A DNA stretch of 64,000 bases from Cyclobacteriaceae bacterium. Its GTDB lineage: Bacteria > Bacteroidota > Bacteroidia > Cytophagales > Cyclobacteriaceae. Numbering within the stretch: position 1 is the first letter of the stretch; the number at the start of each line of letters is the position of its first letter. The position numbers and the translations under genes were made by a program. Shown piece by piece: positions 7,807-15,931 of the stretch. The notes beneath the pieces are model-generated. The model did no database searches and was not told the DNA's origin. It was given only the letters and a program-made list of their open reading frames with translations. The stretch is from assembly GCA_020436085.1 (NCBI GenBank), contig JAGQYM010000012.1, forward strand, positions 31,828 through 95,827, in the 5' to 3' direction.

Positions 7807-8556
7807 TTATTCTGTGAGGGCTTTGGTCGCGGCTTCTTTGAGAATGACTAATGCTTCTTCAGGTACTTCGTTCTTCCACGATGCTTTGCTTCTATCCACA
7901 AAATCGAAGTCACTCTTTTGCTCGATTGCTCCGTAGATCGTCATTGCGGCAAGCACGCTGCCCATGACACCGGGGTGAAAAAAATCGTAAGTGTAAAGCG
8001 GAAGACCAGGATCAACTTTCCATGCATACTTCCAGGCAAGTCCTGCGGGGCAGAGCAACGAGCCTGTCTTTTCTGCCGCTTGTGTGTAGGAATAGATTAC
8101 GTTGTCGTGATCAAAGGATCGGTCTTTTGATGGCCACACCATGTACATGGCGAGTTGGGTATCGTTGTCTTTACAGTGATTGGCAAGCAGCGTGGCATAG
8201 TTGAGTAGCAAAACCTGTGACTCGGGTAATGCGGATGGTCCTTGCTGTGCAATAACAATGTCGAACTTCTTACTTTCAATAGCAGCTTGCACTTCAAATT
8301 CACGCCAATGATCTTCGAGTGAGTAGTTAGGTTTGGCTATCGATTCGAAATAGATACCCACGCCATCCATGGCTCCGAGTTCTGATACAAGAGCGGGAAG
8401 GTCATTGAAAAAGGTCAGGCTATTTCCTACATACAACACACGAAGGTCAGCATCCTCGGGAGTTGGGATACCCGGTAGTGGTGGCAGCTCCTCCTCGGCC
8501 GCACGGCAAGAGCTAAGGAGTGTAATGGTTAGTAACAGGAACAGTCTCATCTTCAT
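7807..8556 (-). CDS. SGNH/GDSL-like hydrolase lipoprotein
   Basis: The 249-residue product has a lipoprotein signal with lipobox LLSSC (C17). The fold is suggested by VGNSLTF (putative nucleophile S46), an IAQQGPSAL block near 102-110 in the position of the third SGNH block, and TYDFFHP with D191 and H194 as the likely Asp-His pair. These enzymes are usually esterases or carbohydrate deacetylases, but no substrate can be read here. It would be anchored to a membrane and face the periplasm or cell exterior. It follows the M28 gene's upstream side on the same strand, with 87 bases between them. Confidence 0.7.
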   Translation of the reverse strand: MKMRLFLLLTITLLSSCRAAEEELPPLPGIPTPEDADLRVLYVGNSLTFFNDLPALVSELGAMDGVGIYFESIAKPNYSLEDHWREFEVQAAIESKKFDIVIAQQGPSALPESQVLLLNYATLLANHCKDNDTQLAMYMVWPSKDRSFDHDNVIYSYTQAAEKTGSLLCPAGLAWKYAWKVDPGLPLYTYDFFHPGVMGSVLAAMTIYGAIEQKSDFDFVDRSKASWKNEVPEEALVILKEAATKALTE

Positions 8557-8686
8557 TTGTCAACTCTGCCAAATTACTATCTGTCGTGGCAGAATGAATC
8601 CGCCACGTTACGTGATTTGAGTTCCAGGCAAGACGGGATGGAGCTTTACGTCAATGACGGGAGGTAATTGATCAACAAAATCTCCG

Positions 8687-9133
8687 TCATTCGGGAGCCA
8701 AAAACTCGTTGCGGGTAGCTACAAGGGGAACACCGATTAAAACCAGCGCCACAAGGTTGATCAACACTATATTATATACTGCATCGTAGTAGTATGAAAC
8801 AGTGCTATCGATCAGGAACCAGGAAAGGAGTCCCAACCATAACGCTTTGTAGGCCCACCGCTCCTTGCGCTTAAAGGCAAACTCTGAAATCATGATCATC
8901 AGAATGTGAAAGCCCACGATCGTTCCACCGATAATACCAAAGAGCCAATTCTTGAAAACCAGCACCTCGGTTGAAAACGGTTGGTTGTCAAAAAATACCT
9001 GACGGGTATAAGTATTGTGAATCTCTAGCAAAAGGGAGTTACCTGCGAATGCAACAATCAAACCGACCCCTACCGTCATTATGTTGGCGTAGGTAAGCCA
9101 CTTTTGCCAGAAAGAGAATCGCTTGTCGGTCAT
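8687..9133 (-). CDS. Four-helix membrane protein, unknown function
   Basis: The 148-residue product has hydrophobic segments at about 17-36, 62-84, 94-110 and 118-140, and short charged loops (FAFKRKERWAYK). I do not recognise the family. The gene is divergent from the DUF2306-type gene at 9175 with only 41 bases between the two start codons, so both promoters overlap and the two may be co-regulated. The stop codon lies in an inverted repeat (AATGACGG at 8653-8660 and its complement at 8684-8691) with a wide loop and no T-run, too weak to call a terminator. Confidence 0.6.
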   Translation of the reverse strand: MTDKRFSFWQKWLTYANIMTVGVGLIVAFAGNSLLLEIHNTYTRQVFFDNQPFSTEVLVFKNWLFGIIGGTIVGFHILMIMISEFAFKRKERWAYKALWLGLLSWFLIDSTVSYYYDAVYNIVLINLVALVLIGVPLVATRNEFLAPE

Positions 9134-9174
9134 GATATGGATAAACTAAATACAAAAATTCCGATCTTGGTAAC

Positions 9175-9798
9175 ATGAACAAACTGTTATGGGTGCTTTT
9201 CATCCTTTGCGCTATCACTATCGGGTTATATCCTGTGATGTATGCGTTGATCGATTGGCAGTATGCCTTTCCAAGTTCAAAGCCGGCAGAATTACAAAGT
9301 GATTTCTTATGGAGATTAGCCTTTGTTGGGCATATTTCGTTTGGGGGCATAGCCATGCTTTCCGGATGGTCGCGGTTTTCAAAGAAACTGCGAGCAAAGA
9401 ACCTGAGTCTTCACCGTACGTTGGGAAAAATTTATCTGATCTGTATAAGCCTTAGTGGTGTAGCGGGATTTTATCTCGCCTTGTTTGCCAATGGTGGCTT
9501 AATTTCTTCTTTTGGTTTTGGAGGATTAGCTATTGGCTGGTTGTTGACATCTGCTCTAGCCTACCGGGCGATTAAGCAGAGAGATATTAACGATCATGAG
9601 CGATGGATGATCAGAAGTTATGCACTGTGTTTCGCGGCTGTTACGTTGCGGATATGGCTGCCTCTGTCGCAGGCAGTTTTACATCTTGATTTTATTGAGG
9701 CTTATCGTGTGATCGCGTGGCTGTGTTGGGTTCCTAACCTGCTATTTGCAGAATGGTGGATCAGTAAAATGAAAAAACCAAGTCCACAGGTTGCCTGA
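9175..9798 (+). CDS. DUF2306-type membrane protein
   Basis: The 207-residue product has six to seven hydrophobic segments. It carries conserved features I associate with the DUF2306 family: HISFGGIAMLSG near residue 53, SLHRTLGKIYL near 80, and DHERWMIRSYALCFAAVTLR near 142. Histidines at 53, 82 and 141 would lie near the membrane. The family's role is not established. It is transcribed away from the small membrane protein at 8687-9133. No operon partner follows, since the next plus-strand frame is the tiny ORF at 10044. Confidence 0.75.
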   Translation: MNKLLWVLFILCAITIGLYPVMYALIDWQYAFPSSKPAELQSDFLWRLAFVGHISFGGIAMLSGWSRFSKKLRAKNLSLHRTLGKIYLICISLSGVAGFYLALFANGGLISSFGFGGLAIGWLLTSALAYRAIKQRDINDHERWMIRSYALCFAAVTLRIWLPLSQAVLHLDFIEAYRVIAWLCWVPNLLFAEWWISKMKKPSPQVA

Positions 9799-10043
9799 TA
9801 AAAAAGGATGTAATAAAAAGTTTAGAAAATTACCTTTTAAGAATTTCTCAACACCTACCTATCGTTCGTCATATCCGCCAGCGAGCGGATTTCTACCCCA
9901 TAATTCCTGATTTGTCGATAACCCGTTGATTATTGAGACAGAATCACATTACCAACCTGGAAAATTACGTATAGAGGATTAGGGACTTTTCCGGATGGTA
10001 TCAGGTCATCGAATAATTGACCTTTGTATTCAATCCATTAGGC

Positions 10044-10160
10044 ATGAATAAGGAATATGATCTTCCGCCCGACCTCATTGGATTCAGAAGGCTACTTCTG
10101 TTTACAGCAATGATGGCACTCGCTTTTGGCGCTGTTGCTGTTAATCTTTTGTCTCTTTAA
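10044..10160 (+). CDS. Possible 38-residue single-helix membrane peptide
   Basis: An ATG at 10044 opens a 38-codon frame: a polar start (MNKEYDLPPDLIGFRR) followed by one hydrophobic helix (LLLFTAMMALAFGAVAVNLL). This charge-then-helix pattern is typical of real small membrane peptides. It ends 13 bases short of the convergent permease gene at 10174. The rest of the gap 9799-10043 holds only a small TCCGC/GCGGA inverted repeat and nothing else I can support. Confidence 0.4.
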   Translation: MNKEYDLPPDLIGFRRLLLFTAMMALAFGAVAVNLLSL

Positions 10161-10173
10161 TTCAACCGCTACC

Positions 10174-12849
10174 CTATTCGTATTTCAAAGTTTCGGCTGG
10201 GTTGGTCGAGGCTGCTTTCAGCGCGTGATAACTTACGGTGACCAGTGCAATCGCGGTGCCCATGGCGGTGCTGACTACGAACAACATCCAGTCCATTTCA
10301 ATTCTGTACTCAAACCCTGATAGCCACTTGTTCATCACATACCAGGAAAAAGGTATGGCTAGCGCGAACGCAATAATTGATAACCACACAAACTGCTTGT
10401 TGAGTAATACGAAAATGTTGGATAGTTCGGCTCCCATCACTTTTCTGATGCCGACTTCTTTGGTTCTGTTAACGGCATTGATACCTGCTAGTCCAAACAG
10501 ACCAAGACAAGATACGATGATCGCGAAGGCCGTGGACAGGCTCATGATTTTCATCCAGCGCTGCTGTGCTTGATATTGCTTTGCCACGTCTTCATCCAGG
10601 AAAGTGAAATCGAACGGCTTGTCTGGGTATAATTCCTTCCACGCACCTCGCATCGTTTCCAATGCCGTAGGAATATTTCCCGATGCCACCTTGACAAGCA
10701 TGGTCGTCAGGTGCCCAATATACTCTTTGTCCATTGCCAAAAACATCGGAGCTATCTCTGTCTCAAGCGAGCGATAGTGATAGTCTTTTAGTACACCGAT
10801 CACTTTCGATCCCGGGCCTTCCAGATTCTCAACATAGGGAAGACGTTCCTCCAGTGGATTCTCCCATCCCATGTCTTCTACCAAGGCTTCATTCACCAGA
10901 ATGGCTGATGAGTCAGAGGCGATCGCTGGGTCAAAATTTCGACCGTCTACCAATTCCAAGCCCAACAACGGAACATAGTAAGGATCAACAGCGTAGACGT
11001 ATGCAGACCTTTTCTGTCCATCAATTTTGTAACCATTTAATGACCACCCCTGATTAAAGGACGTGCTTGTGCCCGCTATTGATAAAATGTTTGATTCTTG
11101 GGAAAGATGATTTCGAAACTGCTGAACTACCCGGTCGGATGCATTACTCCAGCCTGCTTGTGTCGGCACCACCACCACCTGGTCTTTGTTGTAGCCAAGG
11201 TCTTTGGAAGTAATAAATCGCATTTGCCGGAACATAACGATCGAGCTTACGATTAAAAAAGCGGACAGTGCAAACTGCAGTACGACAAGCGGTTTGGCAA
11301 ACCCGGCACTCATCTTGGTGCCGTAGCGATTTCTCAATACGCTCACCGGCTTATACCCAGACAACAATAGCGAAGGATAGCTACCAGCTAACAAGCCTAC
11401 TACACAGGTGAGCAAAAAACCGGAAACTAGCAAAGTCATCCATTTCGAGGAGGTGATATGGATGGCTTTATCTGTAAACTCATTAAAGTAAGGTAATGCG
11501 AGCACAACCAATCCAACAGCGGCAATAAGTGCAACAAACGCCAGCATTAGAGACTCGAAGCTAAACTGCCAAACCAACTGTTCCCTCACTGCGCCCATCA
11601 CCTTACGAACACCGACCTCCGTGCTACGCGCTGACGAAGACGTGAGTGCCAGTGAAATGTAATTGATGCACGCAATTACCAATATTAATATGGCGATGCC
11701 ACCGAGGATATAGGAGTATTGCGGATCGCTTACTTTATGCCACTCCACTCCTTTGCGCATGTGCCAATCCATCAGCGGTGAAAAGCCGTAGCTGAATACG
11801 TCTACGCTATCAGATACGCCTGCATCTTTTCTCCATCGGGCCAATTCTTCGGCCATGTGTGTTTTGGTGATTTTCTCCAGGTTGTCACGAAAGGCAGTGG
11901 TACTTCCACCACGTTTCAACTGCACTAAGGTGGCCACATTGAAATTAGCCCATCGGTTAATTTGCCGTTCATAATAAGGTCGGTTGACCACGGGCAAAAG
12001 TATACTGAACTCCAGGCTGGAGTTAGCCGGGGGTTCCTTAATGATACCAGACACCACAAAGGCCTTTTCGCCTGTGCCCTCCGCATCAATCAACAATGTT
12101 TTTCCAAGTGGGTCTTGATCACCGAAGTATTTTCTGGCAATCACAGGTGTTAGCACTACTTCTTCCTTGGTAGAAAATATTTTGTTCAATCCACCCGCTA
12201 ACAGTGGAAAGGAGAACATGTGAAAGAAATCCTTATCGACAAAAGTTAGGTCTTCCGTAAAAACTTTATCTTCATTCCGCACCGCGCCCTTGAAATTGCT
12301 GGAATACCGAGATGCAAACTCGACCACCACAGATTCTTCTTTCAAGACAGGCTGCAACGCAAGCTGGGTATAAGCATGAGTGTTATACCGCTCTTTTTCA
12401 GGTACTGCTTTGTTCCAGTAATCAAAGGCGCGAATCTCTACCCTATAAATCCTGTCTTTATTCTCATGCATCTTATCAAAGCTCTTTTCATCTTCTACAA
12501 AGAGGAAGATGAGAAGGCAAAATGCCATGCCTATCGCGAGGCCAATTGTATTGATCAGTGAGTAGAGTTTTCTCTTTTGGATGTTGCGAAGGCTAACCTT
12601 AATATAGTTGCGAACCATCATAGTTTGTATTATTGAAGTTTTGAATTTGTTTCGTAGCAAGATCTCGGGATGAAATAATCTGATAATACTCCAAATCAAC
12701 CTTCGCCTGGCTCTACTCCTGCTTCCCTGAGCCAGGTCATCTTGATATTGTTCCACCAAATCTCCTTCGATGCCCTCTAACAGTTGCTCGGGGCAAAACC
12801 AGCGGACGATACCAAGTATTGATTGTGGTATGTTATTGTCTTTATTCAT
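10174..12849 (-). CDS. MacB-like ABC permease with N-terminal permease prefix domain (no ATPase)
   Basis: This 891-residue permease begins with a soluble segment of about 80 residues (CPEQLLEGIEGDLVEQYQDD) matching the 'permease prefix domain 2' type found on PadR-linked transporters. The FtsX/MacB core follows: a first helix near 100-125, a large extracytoplasmic domain, three helices, then a second half with the same plan. The two cytoplasmic coupling motifs are STEVGVRKVMGAV and TKEVGIRKVMGAE, and the chain ends NPAETLKYE. No nucleotide-binding domain is present, so an ATPase must act in trans. The gene start overlaps the stop of the second permease by 8 bases, making a PadR-permease-permease operon. 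MacB-type systems move substrates from the periplasm outward rather than across the inner membrane; the cargo here is unknown. Confidence 0.88.
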   Translation of the reverse strand: MNKDNNIPQSILGIVRWFCPEQLLEGIEGDLVEQYQDDLAQGSRSRARRRLIWSIIRLFHPEILLRNKFKTSIIQTMMVRNYIKVSLRNIQKRKLYSLINTIGLAIGMAFCLLIFLFVEDEKSFDKMHENKDRIYRVEIRAFDYWNKAVPEKERYNTHAYTQLALQPVLKEESVVVEFASRYSSNFKGAVRNEDKVFTEDLTFVDKDFFHMFSFPLLAGGLNKIFSTKEEVVLTPVIARKYFGDQDPLGKTLLIDAEGTGEKAFVVSGIIKEPPANSSLEFSILLPVVNRPYYERQINRWANFNVATLVQLKRGGSTTAFRDNLEKITKTHMAEELARWRKDAGVSDSVDVFSYGFSPLMDWHMRKGVEWHKVSDPQYSYILGGIAILILVIACINYISLALTSSSARSTEVGVRKVMGAVREQLVWQFSFESLMLAFVALIAAVGLVVLALPYFNEFTDKAIHITSSKWMTLLVSGFLLTCVVGLLAGSYPSLLLSGYKPVSVLRNRYGTKMSAGFAKPLVVLQFALSAFLIVSSIVMFRQMRFITSKDLGYNKDQVVVVPTQAGWSNASDRVVQQFRNHLSQESNILSIAGTSTSFNQGWSLNGYKIDGQKRSAYVYAVDPYYVPLLGLELVDGRNFDPAIASDSSAILVNEALVEDMGWENPLEERLPYVENLEGPGSKVIGVLKDYHYRSLETEIAPMFLAMDKEYIGHLTTMLVKVASGNIPTALETMRGAWKELYPDKPFDFTFLDEDVAKQYQAQQRWMKIMSLSTAFAIIVSCLGLFGLAGINAVNRTKEVGIRKVMGAELSNIFVLLNKQFVWLSIIAFALAIPFSWYVMNKWLSGFEYRIEMDWMLFVVSTAMGTAIALVTVSYHALKAASTNPAETLKYE

Positions 12850-15496
12850 TTTTCAATACCTCAACAGGTCGGGTCTGTGCAGCTATCCACGTGAGAATGC
12901 CTACAACAAAGAAAATACCAAGGCATACTGTAAGTGTGCCGACTACAAATGGCAGAGGTGATAGGGTGACGCGATATGTAAAAGATTGCAGCCACTGCTC
13001 TCCAGCCCACCATGCAGCAGGCCATGCCAACAACACCGCCACGACCACAAGTGTGACAAAGCCTTTTGAAAAATGTAGCAACAGATTGCCGAAGTCAGAT
13101 CCGAGTACTCTGCGAATTCCGATCTCTTTCATCTTGCGTTGTAGCAACAATCTCACAAGGCCTATCAAACCCAACGTGGCGATAGTATAAGCAAACAGCG
13201 AACTATAGTTGATGATTCGCTTCCATCGCTGTTCATTTGCATACTGTGCATCAAGCGATTGATCAACGAATGCGCCCTCGAAAGGTGAGTCACCTTTGAC
13301 CTCACGCCAGATAGATTCAATTTCCTTGAGGGCGGGTTGAATTTCTCCGGGAGAGATTTTCACCGCCAAACTATTGTACATAGGGGGCCATCTATAGGTA
13401 GTCAGACCGGTTACGCCTTCACTAATGGCATCTTGATCTAGCGCAAGAATGAGGGGTTCGATTTTATTGTGTAGCGAACTAAAGTGATAGTCCTTGACTA
13501 CACCAATGATTTCATGTTGACTTTCAAAATTTTTGCCCGGTATTTGGTGAGCAAGGGGATCATCCCACTGAAAGTGCTTTACCAACGCTTCGTTGACTAC
13601 AATTTGTTTCGAGCCTTCGGTCTTTTGATTTTTATCAAACCATTTTCCTGCCACAACCTCCAATCCCATTGCAGAGAGATAGTTTGGATCGACCATATTA
13701 AAGTACAGCTCTTCGGGGTCGCCAGCTTCCTGCATAAAGGATAGTCGAGTCCAGGGCTCCTCGTAGTCGTTCATTTGAGCGGCCACAGCCATCAATCGCG
13801 AAGAGTTACTGGCTTGTGATTGATAAAGGTTTACAAGGCGCGCGGCTTCATTCTTTGATGCTGGATTGTTGAGCGAAACCTGAAACAAACGTTCCTTGTC
13901 AAATCCGAGGTTCTTTTCGTAGATGTAGTTCATCTGTCGGTTCATAACAAATGTGCCGATGATCAGCGCCAACGAAAGGGTAAACTGTATTACAACAAAT
14001 ACATGCATAGCATTGCCGCGTCCATTATTACCTGCTTTGTTCTTCAGCGCTTGTGCGGGTTGCAGCATAACCAAAAGTCGGCTGGGTATTCCTCCTGCGA
14101 CTATAACGATAATGAGTATTAGGGCAATGATGAATAATACAGGAATCGTTTCGAACGAAAAATGCACAGTTGAATTGATGAGCAGGTTAAACAGCGGGAT
14201 GATAAAGTACACCGAGGTCAGGCCAACTACAGCTCCCACGAGACAGAGCAACAGTGCTTCCATCATCAATTGGTTTCTAATTTGGCCACGGATAGCGCCC
14301 ATCACTTTTCTGACGCCTACTTCTTTCATCCGGCTAAACGTATGTCCGGATGTAAGGGAGACAAAATTTACACATGCCATAAAGAGAATAAGGGCACCGA
14401 CACAAGTCAGGACATAGACATAGGTTGGGTTGCCAACGGTCGAAATACCAGCAGGCCGCGCATCATCTAGTCTCATCTCTCTGAGTGGCTGCAGGTATGC
14501 AACAAGGGCATTTGGATCGTTTTTTTCTTTCGACTTTGTCAAAAACGAGTCGTTAATTTTTTCCTGTAAAAAAGACCGCTGGGAATTATCACTGAGTAAC
14601 AGGAAAGTTTCTACAAGACCATAGTTTTGAGAACTATACACCTCTTCTCCAACGATGCGCTTGAAATTTTCGAAGGGGATGATAACATCAAAATGCTGAC
14701 TTGATTCACCGTCATGATTATCGACTACAGCTGCAACGGTAAATAATTTTAATGTGTCGCCCATTTCAATCAACAAGTCTTGCCCTACTGGGTCTTCATT
14801 CCCGAAGAATGTATGGCTCGACTCTTCCGATAACACAACTTCAGAAGGATTTACAAACAACTTGTCACTACCCTGGAGAACATTAAAATCAAAAATTCGA
14901 AAAAAGGTCTCGTCTGCTACTGTTACTGTTTCTTTAAAGACATCGTCACCGATTTTTATAGATGTCGACCAACTTCCAAATCGGGTAAACGACTCGATCT
15001 CTGGAAAGTCCTGCTGCAATAGTGGCCCCAATGGAATTGCTGTTACCGATGAGCTATTTTTTTGTTGTCCTGTTTCAACTTGTACCGTTGACTCTACTAC
15101 ACGGACAATTTGCGCGGTTTTTGAGTGAAAGCGGTCGTAGTTATGTTCGCCCACTACGTAAAGAAACGTGAGATAGGAAAAGCCAAGGCCGAGTGCCAGT
15201 CCCGCAACATTGATGGACGAGTAGAAACCATTCCTCAGAATATTTCGCCAACCCACTTTTAAGTAGTTCTTCCACATTACTGTTGTGTTTGAGTTAGTAT
15301 TGAATTTGTTTCTTGAGATGATACCCGGTCGGATAAATCGCATAGCGTTCAACGTCAATTGCCATTTCGCCCAAGCGGTGCCTCTTTTTATAGTGTCTTT
15401 TTGATATTGCTCAACCAGATCACCTTCTATGCCTTCGAATAAGTTATCAGGGCATAATCTTCGAAGCAGCCTAAGTCCAGGGTTATGATGCTCCAT
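12842..15496 (-). CDS. MacB-like ABC permease with N-terminal permease prefix domain (second copy)
   Basis: The 884-residue product (ATG at 15494-15496; a TTG two codons earlier is also possible) has the same prefix block (CPDNLFEGIEGDLVEQYQKD) and two FtsX halves as its downstream neighbour, but is clearly diverged in the extracytoplasmic parts. Coupling motifs are MKEVGVRKVMGAI and MKEIGIRRVLGSD, and the end is RPVEVLKNE. The start codon lies inside the PadR gene (14-base overlap) and the stop codon inside the next permease, so all three should be translated from one message. The pair may form a heterodimeric channel, because both have full double-FtsX length and are stoichiometrically coupled; that is inference. 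Confidence 0.88.
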   Translation of the reverse strand: MEHHNPGLRLLRRLCPDNLFEGIEGDLVEQYQKDTIKRGTAWAKWQLTLNAMRFIRPGIISRNKFNTNSNTTVMWKNYLKVGWRNILRNGFYSSINVAGLALGLGFSYLTFLYVVGEHNYDRFHSKTAQIVRVVESTVQVETGQQKNSSSVTAIPLGPLLQQDFPEIESFTRFGSWSTSIKIGDDVFKETVTVADETFFRIFDFNVLQGSDKLFVNPSEVVLSEESSHTFFGNEDPVGQDLLIEMGDTLKLFTVAAVVDNHDGESSQHFDVIIPFENFKRIVGEEVYSSQNYGLVETFLLLSDNSQRSFLQEKINDSFLTKSKEKNDPNALVAYLQPLREMRLDDARPAGISTVGNPTYVYVLTCVGALILFMACVNFVSLTSGHTFSRMKEVGVRKVMGAIRGQIRNQLMMEALLLCLVGAVVGLTSVYFIIPLFNLLINSTVHFSFETIPVLFIIALILIIVIVAGGIPSRLLVMLQPAQALKNKAGNNGRGNAMHVFVVIQFTLSLALIIGTFVMNRQMNYIYEKNLGFDKERLFQVSLNNPASKNEAARLVNLYQSQASNSSRLMAVAAQMNDYEEPWTRLSFMQEAGDPEELYFNMVDPNYLSAMGLEVVAGKWFDKNQKTEGSKQIVVNEALVKHFQWDDPLAHQIPGKNFESQHEIIGVVKDYHFSSLHNKIEPLILALDQDAISEGVTGLTTYRWPPMYNSLAVKISPGEIQPALKEIESIWREVKGDSPFEGAFVDQSLDAQYANEQRWKRIINYSSLFAYTIATLGLIGLVRLLLQRKMKEIGIRRVLGSDFGNLLLHFSKGFVTLVVVAVLLAWPAAWWAGEQWLQSFTYRVTLSPLPFVVGTLTVCLGIFFVVGILTWIAAQTRPVEVLKNE

Positions 15497-15821
15497 AGCC
15501 AAAATTCAACTGAGGAATCAACTTCCACAGGTCCATTCGAGATTCCTTCATTGCACGCAGCACGGCTAAGCCAGCATTGGTAATGGTAAATATTCGTTTC
15601 CTTCTTCCGCCTCGTTCATTGGTAGCCCCTCCCATCTGAGACTTCACATATCCTTTATCTTCCAATCGGTATAAGGTTACATGCACTGCGCTTAAGTTTA
15701 CATCGCGATCGACTCTCTGCTTAATTTCTTCCACGATAGCATTGCCATAGGCGTCATCCTGAAGGATTCCGACAATCGTTAGAACCAATTCTTCAAACTC
15801 TCCCAGGTAGGTCTTGCTCAT
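15483..15821 (-). CDS. PadR-family transcriptional regulator
   Basis: The 112-residue product starts LGEFEELVLTIVGILQDDAY and has the PadR winged-helix pattern, including AVHVTLYRLEDKGYVKS (recognition region) and RRKRIFTITNAGLAVL (wing). It lacks a long C-terminal dimerisation domain, as in short PadR-s1 type members. It heads the operon with the two prefix-domain permeases. This fits the common arrangement in Bacteroidota where PadR represses its linked transporters until an effector binds. Its own promoter region (15822-15880) contains imperfect AT-rich dyads overlapping a TATATTTG -7 box, consistent with autorepression. Confidence 0.9.
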   Translation of the reverse strand: MSKTYLGEFEELVLTIVGILQDDAYGNAIVEEIKQRVDRDVNLSAVHVTLYRLEDKGYVKSQMGGATNERGGRRKRIFTITNAGLAVLRAMKESRMDLWKLIPQLNFGYGAS

Positions 15822-15880
15822 TTGTATATTGTTTGTAAAACAAATATACGCATATGTATATATTTTGTTAAAGAAATGAC
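15822..15880 (-). promoter_or_regulatory. PadR-operon promoter with candidate operators
   Basis: On the minus strand TATATTTG (forward 15841-15848) fits the Bacteroidota -7 consensus TAnnTTTG about 20 bases before the PadR start. No clear -33 TTG is seen. An imperfect dyad (ATATT-GTTT arms, 15826-15847) overlaps the -7 box. A second AT-rich dyad centred on CATATG lies at about 15845-15867. Operator assignment is inference. Confidence 0.55.
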
Positions 15881-15887
15881 TACTTTT

Positions 15888-15911
15888 TATAAAACGCGGC
15901 AGGAATGCCGT
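15888..15911 (-). terminator. Probable terminator of the large T9SS cargo gene
   Basis: On the minus strand CGGCA-TTCC-TGCCG (15897-15910) is followed by CGTTTTATAAAA. It lies about 20 bases after the stop codon at 15932 and ahead of the PadR promoter. The stem is short, so termination may be partial. Confidence 0.5.
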
Positions 15912-15931
15912 AGAATCAAAGTCGTTGTTAT

